Positions 25,592 to 33,599 of a stretch of DNA of 64,000 bases are shown in pieces. The stretch lies in IMG/VR virus record IMGVR_UViG_3300018916_000001, positions 62,001 through 126,000 of that record. One strand, written 5' to 3'. Both the position numbers and the translations under genes were made by a program. The notes beneath the pieces are model-generated. The model searched no databases and had not been told where the DNA came from. It saw only the letters and a list, made by a program, of their open reading frames with translations. Each line of letters opens with the position of its first letter. Within the stretch, counting starts at the first letter, position 1. The stretch comes from a virus.

Positions 25592-26448
25592 TATAGTAAT
25601 CCATTAGCTTTCATTAATAACCTCATGAGATATTGAGCTTTTCTATCAGTAATACCAGCTCGATTAAGTCCTGCTGTTACTTCTGTAGGTGCGCCAAGAA
25701 ATGTATCATAGATGTCTTTTCCATCAGTAGCAAAATCTTTAGCCTTCTTAGTAATGTCTTGAATCTCAGGTTCCATTACTTTATTTATTCGTTTAGCTAA
25801 CTCTCTTCTAGATAAAGTTCTATAATCTACTCCTTCTCCTTTAGTCATTAATTCATCGAAATTATCGTGAACTCTTTTAAGTCTTTCACTATAACTCTTA
25901 GGATTATTAGGTTTAAAATTACCAGACCTAACTTCATCTAGCAATCTCTTTATAATTTTAGGTTTAACTACACGAGCATAGATAGCAGATTCAGTACCTT
26001 TAGCTAATCCCCTGCCAGTAGCTTTAATCGCTCCTCTCCTACCTGATATTGCTTGAAGTGCTTTTTCCCATTCCTCAGCTTTTACTTCAATGCCAAGTTT
26101 CTCTGCTTCAGGGTCTTTAGCTAATTTATTTATTCGTGCAATAGCTAATCCCATCGGACTTTTACGTTCGGCTATTGAAGAAATAGCTAAGTCTTTAATC
26201 TTATCTTTTTCACTTACTACTTCTTTTACTTTATCGATACCAGTTATTTTTCTCCTAGATGCGTTAGGTACAATGTCATCTAGTAAAATATCACTTTCTC
26301 TTTTGAGTCGAGTTTTAACTTTACGAACTGCTTTATCTACTGGTTTATTTAATACAGCTTCAAAAGATGTTTTTTCTGGAGGTCTACCTAAACCACTTCT
26401 GCGAGTAGGATTTCTTAAAGCTTTCTCAATTTGAAGATTAACTTTCAT
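25591..26448 (-). CDS. 3' half of a frameshifted basic virion-type protein
   Basis: 285 residues from the ATG at 26448, but the same frame is open without any start codon back to 26613. There it meets the end of the upstream gene at a run of nine A. The ATG-less 55 codons (IKRPQDNYLLEDVVKNPKS...) have normal protein composition, so the natural product is probably a fusion with the gene at 26601-27287, made by a -1 shift. The sequence is Arg/Lys-rich and helical (RNPTRRSGLGRPPEKT). Function unknown. Confidence 0.55.
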   Translation of the reverse strand: MKVNLQIEKALRNPTRRSGLGRPPEKTSFEAVLNKPVDKAVRKVKTRLKRESDILLDDIVPNASRRKITGIDKVKEVVSEKDKIKDLAISSIAERKSPMGLAIARINKLAKDPEAEKLGIEVKAEEWEKALQAISGRRGAIKATGRGLAKGTESAIYARVVKPKIIKRLLDEVRSGNFKPNNPKSYSERLKRVHDNFDELMTKGEGVDYRTLSRRELAKRINKVMEPEIQDITKKAKDFATDGKDIYDTFLGAPTEVTAGLNRAGITDRKAQYLMRLLMKANGLL

Positions 26449-26600
26449 CCCTAATGGGAGAGGCTCATATATATTCTTGTAATCACGTAAACCTTGTTGA
26501 GCTGGTGTTGTCTCTATTACTGGAATATTTACTCCTGCTTTAGAATTCGACTTAGGATTTTTAACTACGTCTTCTAATAAATAGTTATCTTGTGGTCTTT

Positions 26601-27287
26601 TTATTGTTTTTTTTTAGCAGGTGCAAGCAATTTGATTATTTTCTCTTCAGCTTTAGGTACTACCATATCTGGATTATTTATCTTAGTCTTAATAGGAGTA
26701 GTCCAGGGATCAGGAATATTATCTTTTCTACGAATTCTGTTTTGAGTTACTGGTTTTTTTACTGTCATCTTAGAACCTCTCACTCCTGATTTACTAGGAA
26801 TTGGAGTAGTCCAAGGATCTGGTAAAGGGTCAAAATTTTTCTTTATTTCTGTTGGTTTTTCAACTACTTTAGAAACTTCTGCTACAGGTTTAGTGTTTTC
26901 TACTACCACATCTTTAGGTTTTGTCGAAGTTGGAGTAGAAGCGGTTTTAGATTTTGGTGCAGAAGGAACTTTAAATTTTTCTAATGCTTCCTTATTAAAA
27001 GGATTTCCATCTCCAGGGCGAGGTGTAAGGTTTAGATTATCTACATCATCTACCTTAACCACCATACTCTTCTTTTTCTTAATTACCGATTTAAGATTAA
27101 TACCTTTCTTCTTTAAGAGTATTGCCGCTCCTAAACCAATGACCGCAGTAGTCCCTAACCCAATACCTATATTCCTATTTCGATCTTCATTTTTTTTCCT
27201 AAAGAAATCTTTAATTACAGTGACTTGAAATCCTTTTTTACCTTTAACTAATCTGTTGTGTCCTTTTACCTTATCTTTATTAAACAT
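26601..27287 (-). CDS. 5' half of a frameshifted protein with one membrane helix
   Basis: 228 residues: basic N-terminus (KGHNRLVKGKKGFQVTVIKD), a Gly/Ala-rich membrane helix at about 41-60 (IGIGLGTTAVIGLGAAILL), then a long Pro/Lys/Thr-rich region with two copies of DPWTTPI (about 157-163 and 195-201). It stops at TAA 26601-26603, immediately after GCT and nine A. The single-helix Gly-rich segment recalls the small proteins at 734-2239. With the -1 continuation it would be about 567 residues. Confidence 0.55.
   Translation of the reverse strand: MFNKDKVKGHNRLVKGKKGFQVTVIKDFFRKKNEDRNRNIGIGLGTTAVIGLGAAILLKKKGINLKSVIKKKKSMVVKVDDVDNLNLTPRPGDGNPFNKEALEKFKVPSAPKSKTASTPTSTKPKDVVVENTKPVAEVSKVVEKPTEIKKNFDPLPDPWTTPIPSKSGVRGSKMTVKKPVTQNRIRRKDNIPDPWTTPIKTKINNPDMVVPKAEEKIIKLLAPAKKKQ
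26607..26615 (-). promoter_or_regulatory. A9 slippery run linking two frames
   Basis: On the minus strand the end of the upstream gene reads GCT AAA AAA AAA CAA TAA. A slip of one base back within the nine A continues as ACA ATA AAA AGA CCA into the open frame of 25591-26613. It could be programmed ribosomal or polymerase slippage, a true mutation, or a homopolymer length error in the assembly. Confidence 0.6.
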
Positions 27288-27295
27288 ATTGAGAT

Positions 27296-27319
27296 ATTAT
27301 AGATATACATACCTATAAT
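27296..27319. promoter_or_regulatory. divergent pair of -10 boxes close to start codons
   Basis: TATAAT lies at 27314-27319 on the plus strand, 8 nt before the ATG at 27328. A second TATAAT lies on the minus strand at 27296-27301, 8 nt before the ATG at 27287. The symmetry suggests two outward promoters producing nearly leaderless mRNAs. Confidence 0.5.
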
Positions 27320-27327
27320 AGCAATAA

Positions 27328-27483
27328 ATGAAAGAAGAAGATTTAATTAAGAAACTCTTAGAGATATTAAAAAAAGAACCAATAACTATAAAAGGTAACG
27401 TTCTCTCTATAGGTAATCAAAAAATAAAAATATCTAATAGAGGAAACAGTATTACTAACATAAGACCTATACAAATTCGTTAA
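27328..27483 (+). CDS. small hypothetical protein (51 residues)
   Basis: ATG at 27328, TAA at 27481-27483. The product starts MKEEDLIKKLLEIL (helix), then short strands GNVLSIGNQKIKIS and GNSITNIRPI. It fills the gap between the divergent promoter and the next large tail gene, 4 nt away. Function unknown. Confidence 0.5.
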   Translation: MKEEDLIKKLLEILKKEPITIKGNVLSIGNQKIKISNRGNSITNIRPIQIR

Positions 27484-27487
27484 ATCA

Positions 27488-29968
27488 ATGGCCGTTACTT
27501 ACGCAAATAGCAGAATTATTTTACCTAGTAGTTGTTGGAATGTTACTTCTTCTACTGGAGGTCAATTATCATCTCAAAATTTATACTTCTCATTACAAGC
27601 AGAAAATAGAGTAGGTAGAAATTTATTACTTATCTCTTCTTTAATTTCTATACCTACATCGGGAAAAGTTACTTTCACTATTAATTCACAAGCTAAACTA
27701 CCTACTGAAGAAATATTTAATTATGTAATTGGTGCTTCTACCACTTCTAATCCAACTACTTTTAGTCAGTTATTCAAAATCCCAATTGATTCATCTACTA
27801 TATTTCCAATCACTTTAACTATTAGTAGAGATATTTTTCTTAAGAGAGGTTATATAACTTCTGACGATATTTCTAGTATCCCTTCTAGTGATTTACTTCA
27901 TGGAATGCTAATTGGATATAACGGAACAGGTTTAATTTATGAGTATGACTCTTTAGATTCTACTACTCCAATAGATAATGAACTAACACTTTTAGCTGGG
28001 TCTAATAAGCGATTTAAAGCTAGAGGAACCTTTTCAACTTATATATCTTCGGTTTATGATGTTGATGGCTCTAGACTCGATTTAAGAGAAGAAAATGATA
28101 TTAGACCAATACTAAGAGATTATAATCCTAATGGTAGTGATTCTTCTTCTATTCGGTTATGGATAGATAATCCTAGTGGTTCTGTAGCGGTTGGTACTAG
28201 AATTACTTTAATAGTAAAATTAAATGAAAATATAAAGACTAACCTATTCGATAAGAAGATCCGTTACGTATTTGAAGGAATAGTAGATTTAAATACTTGT
28301 GTTCTTAGAACTACTAAGAGGGATGGAATTACACCTTTCGAGAAATTAGGAATCCCTTTAGTTTTTAATACTAACTCTCCAAACTTTGCATTAGAAGAAG
28401 ATTTACTTATAGGAGAAGCTTTATCTTTTAGTTTCTACTTAAACTTTTTAGGAGCTGAAATAAACGATTTCATACCAGAGAAATCTATAATATCTATTTA
28501 CCCTTCTTTCGTTTCTAATGTTGGAAATTATGTTGCAGGTTCAGAAGTTATAGGAGATTGTATATTTGCAGAAGAAGGTAGACGAAGAATATTACCTTCT
28601 ACTACTATTAGCGGATTAGAAGTTCTTTCTGGTAGTGGATTGATTAAGAACTATACATTTCCTTTATTACCTAAAACTACTATCTTAGGATTGATATCTA
28701 ATCTAGATAATCAAAAAGTTTTTATTAGTAACTTAGGAAGCTGTTATCTTGCTCCTACTAACGTACCTAATAATTCAGCTATAAGAGCCTTTGTATCTAC
28801 TTTAAGTGGACAGACGAGTTCTAGTGCTTGGAGTAGCTATATCTCTATTACTCAAAATAGTAATTTTACTCTTAAACTTACTTTACCTACTTCTATTAGA
28901 TCTACTTATCCAGATGTAATTGCTAATACTACTTCTACTTTCTCTATAGCTAAATTTGTCATTTATGTACAAAGACAATCTAACTCTGAAATACGTAAAT
29001 TTGAAATTAACTATACTACAAATCTATCTACTATCACTTTATCTGATTGGAATGCTGGTACTATAGTTTCTTCTATACCAACTAATAGTAATAGTAGTTT
29101 CAATCTATACAACTTACCTTACTTCATAGTAGAGAACGGATTGGGAAGTGGATTTGTTATAGGTAATTATAGATTCTGTATTGCTTATTCATATGATGGA
29201 AATCAAGTAACATCAATAATACATGACGTAGCTAAAGGATGTATAGTAGAATTAGATATGCCACTTTCACAAGCTCTAAACAATATGAAATATTTAGGAG
29301 AACCTTTATTTAAGGAGCAATTAGTTTCACTAGATACTACTTATATCCCAGATGGACATAGAAGATCTCTTAAAGGAACTGATAGTAGTTACTTAGATTT
29401 AGTGTTCTATAAATATCAGACAGGTGCAGGTAATAATATAACTAGCTTTAAACCAGGTACTTTACCTTCTAGTTCTCCGGGTATTTGGAAAGAAAAAGAG
29501 TCAGGACTTAACTTAGACCAAGTAAGTGCTTATGTGTATTCTACTATATTTCCTAATTTATCTACTCTCAATGATTTAATTAGATCAGTAGATGATAGCA
29601 TGATTCCTTTGATACTAGCTTTAGGTGGTGGAGAAAGTTCTAGTAACGGTACTACTACATCTAGTTCTCCTACTTCATCTTCTCAATTACCTGTAGTGGT
29701 AAATGGGTCGTCTATTACTCCTAATCTAACTGAAGGAAACACTTATTTATTTAATAGTACGGGAACTCTTAGTCAAATAAACAATCCTTTGAATATAGTC
29801 GATGGTCAGAGGTTTGATATACAAGTAAACAATACAGGAACTTATAATTTTAGTAATCAATATCAGTTACCAGAAAGCTATACTTCTGTGTTTTTAGATT
29901 CTAGAAGTACAATAAGAGCAGTAGACCGTGGTACATTAGTAGATATTATGATTTTTAGCGTGTGGTAA
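27488..29968 (+). CDS. large tail fibre / tip protein
   Basis: An 826-residue Ser/Thr/Asn-rich beta protein without membrane segments. Composition and length resemble tail tip or fibre proteins. A Ser/Thr linker (about 720-735) leads to a compact C-terminal beta domain ending FLDSRSTIRAVDRGTLVDIMIF, typical of a phage fibre tip domain. The genes following it are also fibre-like. No enzymatic motif was seen. Confidence 0.5.
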   Translation: MAVTYANSRIILPSSCWNVTSSTGGQLSSQNLYFSLQAENRVGRNLLLISSLISIPTSGKVTFTINSQAKLPTEEIFNYVIGASTTSNPTTFSQLFKIPIDSSTIFPITLTISRDIFLKRGYITSDDISSIPSSDLLHGMLIGYNGTGLIYEYDSLDSTTPIDNELTLLAGSNKRFKARGTFSTYISSVYDVDGSRLDLREENDIRPILRDYNPNGSDSSSIRLWIDNPSGSVAVGTRITLIVKLNENIKTNLFDKKIRYVFEGIVDLNTCVLRTTKRDGITPFEKLGIPLVFNTNSPNFALEEDLLIGEALSFSFYLNFLGAEINDFIPEKSIISIYPSFVSNVGNYVAGSEVIGDCIFAEEGRRRILPSTTISGLEVLSGSGLIKNYTFPLLPKTTILGLISNLDNQKVFISNLGSCYLAPTNVPNNSAIRAFVSTLSGQTSSSAWSSYISITQNSNFTLKLTLPTSIRSTYPDVIANTTSTFSIAKFVIYVQRQSNSEIRKFEINYTTNLSTITLSDWNAGTIVSSIPTNSNSSFNLYNLPYFIVENGLGSGFVIGNYRFCIAYSYDGNQVTSIIHDVAKGCIVELDMPLSQALNNMKYLGEPLFKEQLVSLDTTYIPDGHRRSLKGTDSSYLDLVFYKYQTGAGNNITSFKPGTLPSSSPGIWKEKESGLNLDQVSAYVYSTIFPNLSTLNDLIRSVDDSMIPLILALGGGESSSNGTTTSSSPTSSSQLPVVVNGSSITPNLTEGNTYLFNSTGTLSQINNPLNIVDGQRFDIQVNNTGTYNFSNQYQLPESYTSVFLDSRSTIRAVDRGTLVDIMIFSVW

Positions 29969-29973
29969 TCAAT

Positions 29974-30162
29974 ATGCAAATAGAACAATCTACTTATCAA
30001 CAGACTCTAATAGAACACTATTACCAGCTTTGTGGGAAACAGTTAAACGATATTATATCTTTACAAGCTCAAGTGGACTTATTGATAAAAGAAATAGAGA
30101 TAAGAGATAAGAAAATAGCCGAATTAGAGGTATTAGATGTCAACACGAATACTGATACTTAA
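29974..30162 (+). CDS. small coiled-coil protein
   Basis: About 62 residues from the ATG at 29974. A GTG at 29962 would add four residues, but neither start has a clear ribosome site. The second half is a predicted coiled coil (LQAQVDLLIKEIEIRDKK). Its end overlaps the start of the next fibre gene by 26 nt in another frame, suggesting translational coupling. It may be a fibre-associated trimerisation partner or chaperone. Confidence 0.45.
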   Translation: MQIEQSTYQQTLIEHYYQLCGKQLNDIISLQAQVDLLIKEIEIRDKKIAELEVLDVNTNTDT

Positions 30163-31546
30163 AGATGGAGTTATTAAACCGGGTACTTCTTCTGATATAT
30201 CTCTAGTAGATTTAACAAGCAATCAGACTATAGGAGGTAATAAAACTTTTACAGGCACTATATCGGGGATAACACCTTTGATGGTAGGACTTGGAAATGT
30301 AAATAATACTTCTGACATTAATAAACCTGTTTCTACAGCTACTCAATCAGCTCTTAACCTAAAAGCTAATTTAAGCTCTCCCAACTTTACTGATATACCA
30401 ACTGTTCCTACAGCGAGTAACGGAACGAATACTACTCAGATAGCAAATACAGCTTTTGTATCTACTGCTATTGCCAATCTAGTAGCTTCTTCTCCTTCTA
30501 CTCTAGATACTTTAAACGAGCTAGCTACTGCATTAGGTAACGACCCTAATTTTGCTACTACTATTAGTACGTTATTAGGGTTAAAAGCAAATATAGCATC
30601 TCCTACTTTTACTGGGAATGTTGGTTTTAGTGGAACTTTAAGTTTACCTACTACTACAGGTACTACAATTGGAACTATTTGGCGTAACGGAAGCAATCTA
30701 GAATTTAAAGATACTTCTAACGTTACTCAGATAATTTTAAATAGTGCAGGTAACTTAAGCAACTTATCAGATAAACAACTATCTCTCAATAACTTAGTAG
30801 GAGCAGTTACATCAGGTAGTTATTTACGAGGTAATGGTACTAATGTTGTACTATCTGCTATTCAAGCTAGTGATGTTCCTACTTTAAATCAAAATACTAC
30901 GGGAACTGCTAGTAACATTACAGGTATTACTACTATAGCTAATGGTGGAACAGGAAGTAATACTAAGAATTTTGTAGATTTAACTACTAATCAAACTATT
31001 GCAGGGATAAAAACCTTTAGTGATACTACGGAATCTACTAGCACAACTACAGGAAGTAATATTTACCTAGGAGGAGTGGCAATAACTAAAAACTTAGCAG
31101 TTGGAGGCAGAATAATACAATCTATTAACTATACTTTTAAAGGTGCTGCATCTGTATTACAAGCTATTCCAAATGCTGTTTTTACTAAAGTCACGTTAAA
31201 TTCTGAGATAAATGATACTAACAATCAGTACAACCCAACTTTATCTAGATTGACGGCTGTTACTTCTGAGGTATGGCAACTGAGTTTGTATATTACTTTG
31301 AGACTAACAGCATCTACTAGAATATTACTATCGGTCTTTAAAAACGGAACTGAGGTAGGAGGAATCTCTAGAATATTAGACACTGTTGCAAACACAGGAG
31401 ACTTTGGTATTAATCTCTATATACCTGAATTTTCTTTAGTAGTTAACGACTATTTAGAAGTTTACTGTTATGCTACTCCTAGTATAAATGTTTTTGGAGA
31501 TTCTAGTTTGAATACTGTCTTTTGGAGCGGAAAGCGAATTAATTAA
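30137..31546 (+). CDS. tail fibre protein
   Basis: 469 residues with features common in phage tail fibres: IGGNKTFTGTISG and TSPTFTGNVGFSGTLSLP-like phrases, and the segment STLDTLNELATALGNDPNF (about 115-134), frequent in fibre shafts of many phages. Later there is a KTFSDTTES...GGVAITKNLAVGG segment. The C-terminal ~130 residues form a beta domain (C1q/TNF-like appearance) that may bind the receptor. Confidence 0.8.
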   Translation: MSTRILILKDGVIKPGTSSDISLVDLTSNQTIGGNKTFTGTISGITPLMVGLGNVNNTSDINKPVSTATQSALNLKANLSSPNFTDIPTVPTASNGTNTTQIANTAFVSTAIANLVASSPSTLDTLNELATALGNDPNFATTISTLLGLKANIASPTFTGNVGFSGTLSLPTTTGTTIGTIWRNGSNLEFKDTSNVTQIILNSAGNLSNLSDKQLSLNNLVGAVTSGSYLRGNGTNVVLSAIQASDVPTLNQNTTGTASNITGITTIANGGTGSNTKNFVDLTTNQTIAGIKTFSDTTESTSTTTGSNIYLGGVAITKNLAVGGRIIQSINYTFKGAASVLQAIPNAVFTKVTLNSEINDTNNQYNPTLSRLTAVTSEVWQLSLYITLRLTASTRILLSVFKNGTEVGGISRILDTVANTGDFGINLYIPEFSLVVNDYLEVYCYATPSINVFGDSSLNTVFWSGKRIN

Positions 31547-31548
31547 TT

Positions 31549-31872
31549 ATGCCTATCATTATCACTGATTCAGATAATATCTCTACTATTAATACTGCTT
31601 CTAGATTACAAATTAATTTAGAGGTTGCTAACGAAATAGTAGAAGATATGGAAATAGAAGTCTTTTTTACTGTAGAAACCCAACTATCAAACGGCAGACC
31701 TATCGGACAACCTTATTGGGATTCCGAACCTTTAAAACTTAACTGTAGAGGAAATCCTAAGCTTACGGAAGCAATGAGAGTTATTCAAGAAGCTATTGGT
31801 TATTATAGATATTTACAGCTTACAACTCCCAAAGAAGTAAGTATTACTCCTAAAAAACCTATACCTGAATAA
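31549..31872 (+). CDS. hypothetical tail-region protein
   Basis: A 107-residue protein starting 2 nt after the fibre gene. It contains METHxF-like beta strands (EIEVFFTVETQLSNGRPIG) and an helical AMRVIQEAIGYYRY segment. Close spacing to the fibre gene suggests an accessory or chaperone role; no family was recognised. Confidence 0.45.
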   Translation: MPIIITDSDNISTINTASRLQINLEVANEIVEDMEIEVFFTVETQLSNGRPIGQPYWDSEPLKLNCRGNPKLTEAMRVIQEAIGYYRYLQLTTPKEVSITPKKPIPE

Positions 31873-31874
31873 CT

Positions 31875-32258
31875 ATGCCAACAACTCTTCCACTAACAGA
31901 AACTATAAATCTTAATGTAGCCCCAACTACTCTATTTCAAGCTTCCACCTCGACTACTTATTTTATTGCTAAAGTATCTCTAAAAAATGAAAAATCTGAA
32001 GCTGCTAAAGTAACCGTCAGACTAAATAATTTAGAGATTGTCAAAGATTTGATTTTACCTATATTCAATCAAGAGCCATTAGAAATTAACTCTCTCTCGA
32101 AATTAATACTTAGAGGAACTGACAAATTAGAAATTACTGTCATACCTAACAGTTCAACTGGAGCTAGTGGAGGTACAGTAGGGGGGTTTCCTTGGTATAC
32201 CAACGTAGAATCAAATGCAGCTACAATAATAATGACTTATGTTAAACAAACTAATTAA
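31875..32258 (+). CDS. hypothetical beta-rich tail-region protein
   Basis: 127 residues, nearly all beta (TTLFQASTSTTYFIAKVSLKN ... KLEITVIPNSST) with a short Gly-rich loop near the C-terminus. It resembles small jelly-roll virion proteins but carries no diagnostic motif. It lies between small fibre-associated genes. Confidence 0.45.
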   Translation: MPTTLPLTETINLNVAPTTLFQASTSTTYFIAKVSLKNEKSEAAKVTVRLNNLEIVKDLILPIFNQEPLEINSLSKLILRGTDKLEITVIPNSSTGASGGTVGGFPWYTNVESNAATIIMTYVKQTN

Positions 32259-32270
32259 TAAATAAAAATT

Positions 32271-32837
32271 ATGCCATCTTATCAAGTTACTCCTGGTTCT
32301 GGTCTACGTATTGCTTGCGAAACATATTTAGAAGGTTCTGATACTGTTAATATCCCTATTATCACTAATAAAACAATTTCAGTTTCCAGTACAAATACAG
32401 GTGTTACAGCTACAGCTTATGCAGCAAACCAATTAATAGGAACTTCTGCATTTACGTTCTCTAATATCTCTCTAAAAGCTGGATTGGGAGGAGTAATACA
32501 AAATGCTTCTTTATTTTGTGATGTACCTTCTACTGGTCAGTATTTATTAAGGCTGTTCGATAAACCTATTACTACTGCTTTCACTGATAAACTTCTTTAT
32601 TCTTCTTATGCTCTAACAGACCTTGAAGCTCAAAACTTTATAGGAGATATTGAATTTTCTTTCGGTTTAGCTAGCTCCCTCAACACTCTTTATGGTGTCA
32701 ACGGAGTATCAATGGCTTTTACTACAGATTCTGCTGGTTCTCCTCATATTTACGGACTTCTACTAGCTAGAAATGCGCATACTATGACGGGAGTTAGTAC
32801 CTCAGGTCTTCGAGTTACTTTAGAAGCATTGCTATAA
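32271..32837 (+). CDS. hypothetical virion protein
   Basis: A 188-residue beta-rich protein with Ala/Thr/Ser-rich strands and a single pair of Cys. It has an A-rich leader (AATAAAAATT) before its ATG, as other structural genes here. Placement points to the tail tip or fibre complex. Family unknown. Confidence 0.45.
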   Translation: MPSYQVTPGSGLRIACETYLEGSDTVNIPIITNKTISVSSTNTGVTATAYAANQLIGTSAFTFSNISLKAGLGGVIQNASLFCDVPSTGQYLLRLFDKPITTAFTDKLLYSSYALTDLEAQNFIGDIEFSFGLASSLNTLYGVNGVSMAFTTDSAGSPHIYGLLLARNAHTMTGVSTSGLRVTLEALL

Positions 32838-32838
32838 A

Positions 32839-33321
32839 ATGAAAAGTCAGAATATAGCTAAGATAAATCCAATAATAGATATTACTTCTCCTGTACTTCT
32901 TCAATGTAAGAGTGGAGAATGCGGTAGTTGTCCTAACAATACTGGTAAAATGCTTTGGATACTAGGAGAGATAAGCAACATTGCTTTTAACTTTAGATAT
33001 AATTTCTTTGACAAAAGTGCAGAAAGTACAAGTAGTATTAGATATAACTTAGCTACTGGAACTATAAATGGTTCTAGCGTTAGTTACTCTAATAGACCGG
33101 ATAAAGCTTGGGCAATAGCTAATACAACGATAACTTCTAGTCCAAATCTTACCCCATCTTCTATGTCTGGGTATTCTACTTTATCTCATTCCTTTGCTGT
33201 TCCTAGCAGTGGAGGATGGTTATTCTTCAGACAACCTAATCCAGCTATTAGTAACATTCATGACGCTTTATGTTTTGAATATAACCATGAAAGACGATTG
33301 ATTACTTTTCGTTCGTTTTAA
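32839..33321 (+). CDS. hypothetical Cys-motif tail-region protein
   Basis: 160 residues. Near the start is LLQCKSGECGSCPNN (about 21-35), three closely spaced Cys that could hold a metal or a disulfide. The rest is beta-rich and ends with GWLFFRQPNP and YNHERRLITF. Its stop overlaps the end of the convergent HigA-like gene by four bases. Confidence 0.45.
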   Translation: MKSQNIAKINPIIDITSPVLLQCKSGECGSCPNNTGKMLWILGEISNIAFNFRYNFFDKSAESTSSIRYNLATGTINGSSVSYSNRPDKAWAIANTTITSSPNLTPSSMSGYSTLSHSFAVPSSGGWLFFRQPNPAISNIHDALCFEYNHERRLITFRSF

Positions 33322-33587
33322 CTACCATGTAAACTGTCCCAAATATCTACTTTTCTTTGTAGATTTAATAGGAGCTGAGTAGAAACTCCTAATCTAAGGT
33401 CAACCTCTACAGCTAAAAGATAAGTTATAGGTCTTGTACCTAGTAATACCTCTCTAAGTTTTAGGTTACTTTTACTAACCTCATTTATACTAATTCCTCT
33501 ATCTTCTAGAATATCTACTAAAATAGAACCAGGATGTAGAGGTTTTACTTTTCTCTGCATTATGTTAGTTACAAAATTCACACACAT
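33318..33587 (-). CDS. HigA/VapI-type antitoxin-like regulator (solitary)
   Basis: 89 residues from the first ATG; an ATG at 33560 would give the more typical start MQRKVKPLHPG. HPGSILVDILEDRGISINEVS (about 18-38) followed by LREVLLGTRPITYLLAVEVDLRLGVSTQLLLNLQRKVD matches the HigA antitoxin pattern 'HPGE.L...L...GIS....A..L.......L.G...I....A..L...LG.S...WLNLQ...D'. Inserted as a single minus-strand gene between tail genes. No HigB-like toxin is adjacent. It may act as an orphan antitoxin or repressor. Confidence 0.75.
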   Translation of the reverse strand: MCVNFVTNIMQRKVKPLHPGSILVDILEDRGISINEVSKSNLKLREVLLGTRPITYLLAVEVDLRLGVSTQLLLNLQRKVDIWDSLHGS

Positions 33588-33599
33588 AAATAATTTCCT

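Noticed and set aside
26090-27228. Plus-strand frames of 114 and 111 residues
   Set aside because: Antisense shadows of the basic minus-strand genes; composition is Phe/Leu/Ser-rich as expected for reversed Lys/Arg codons.
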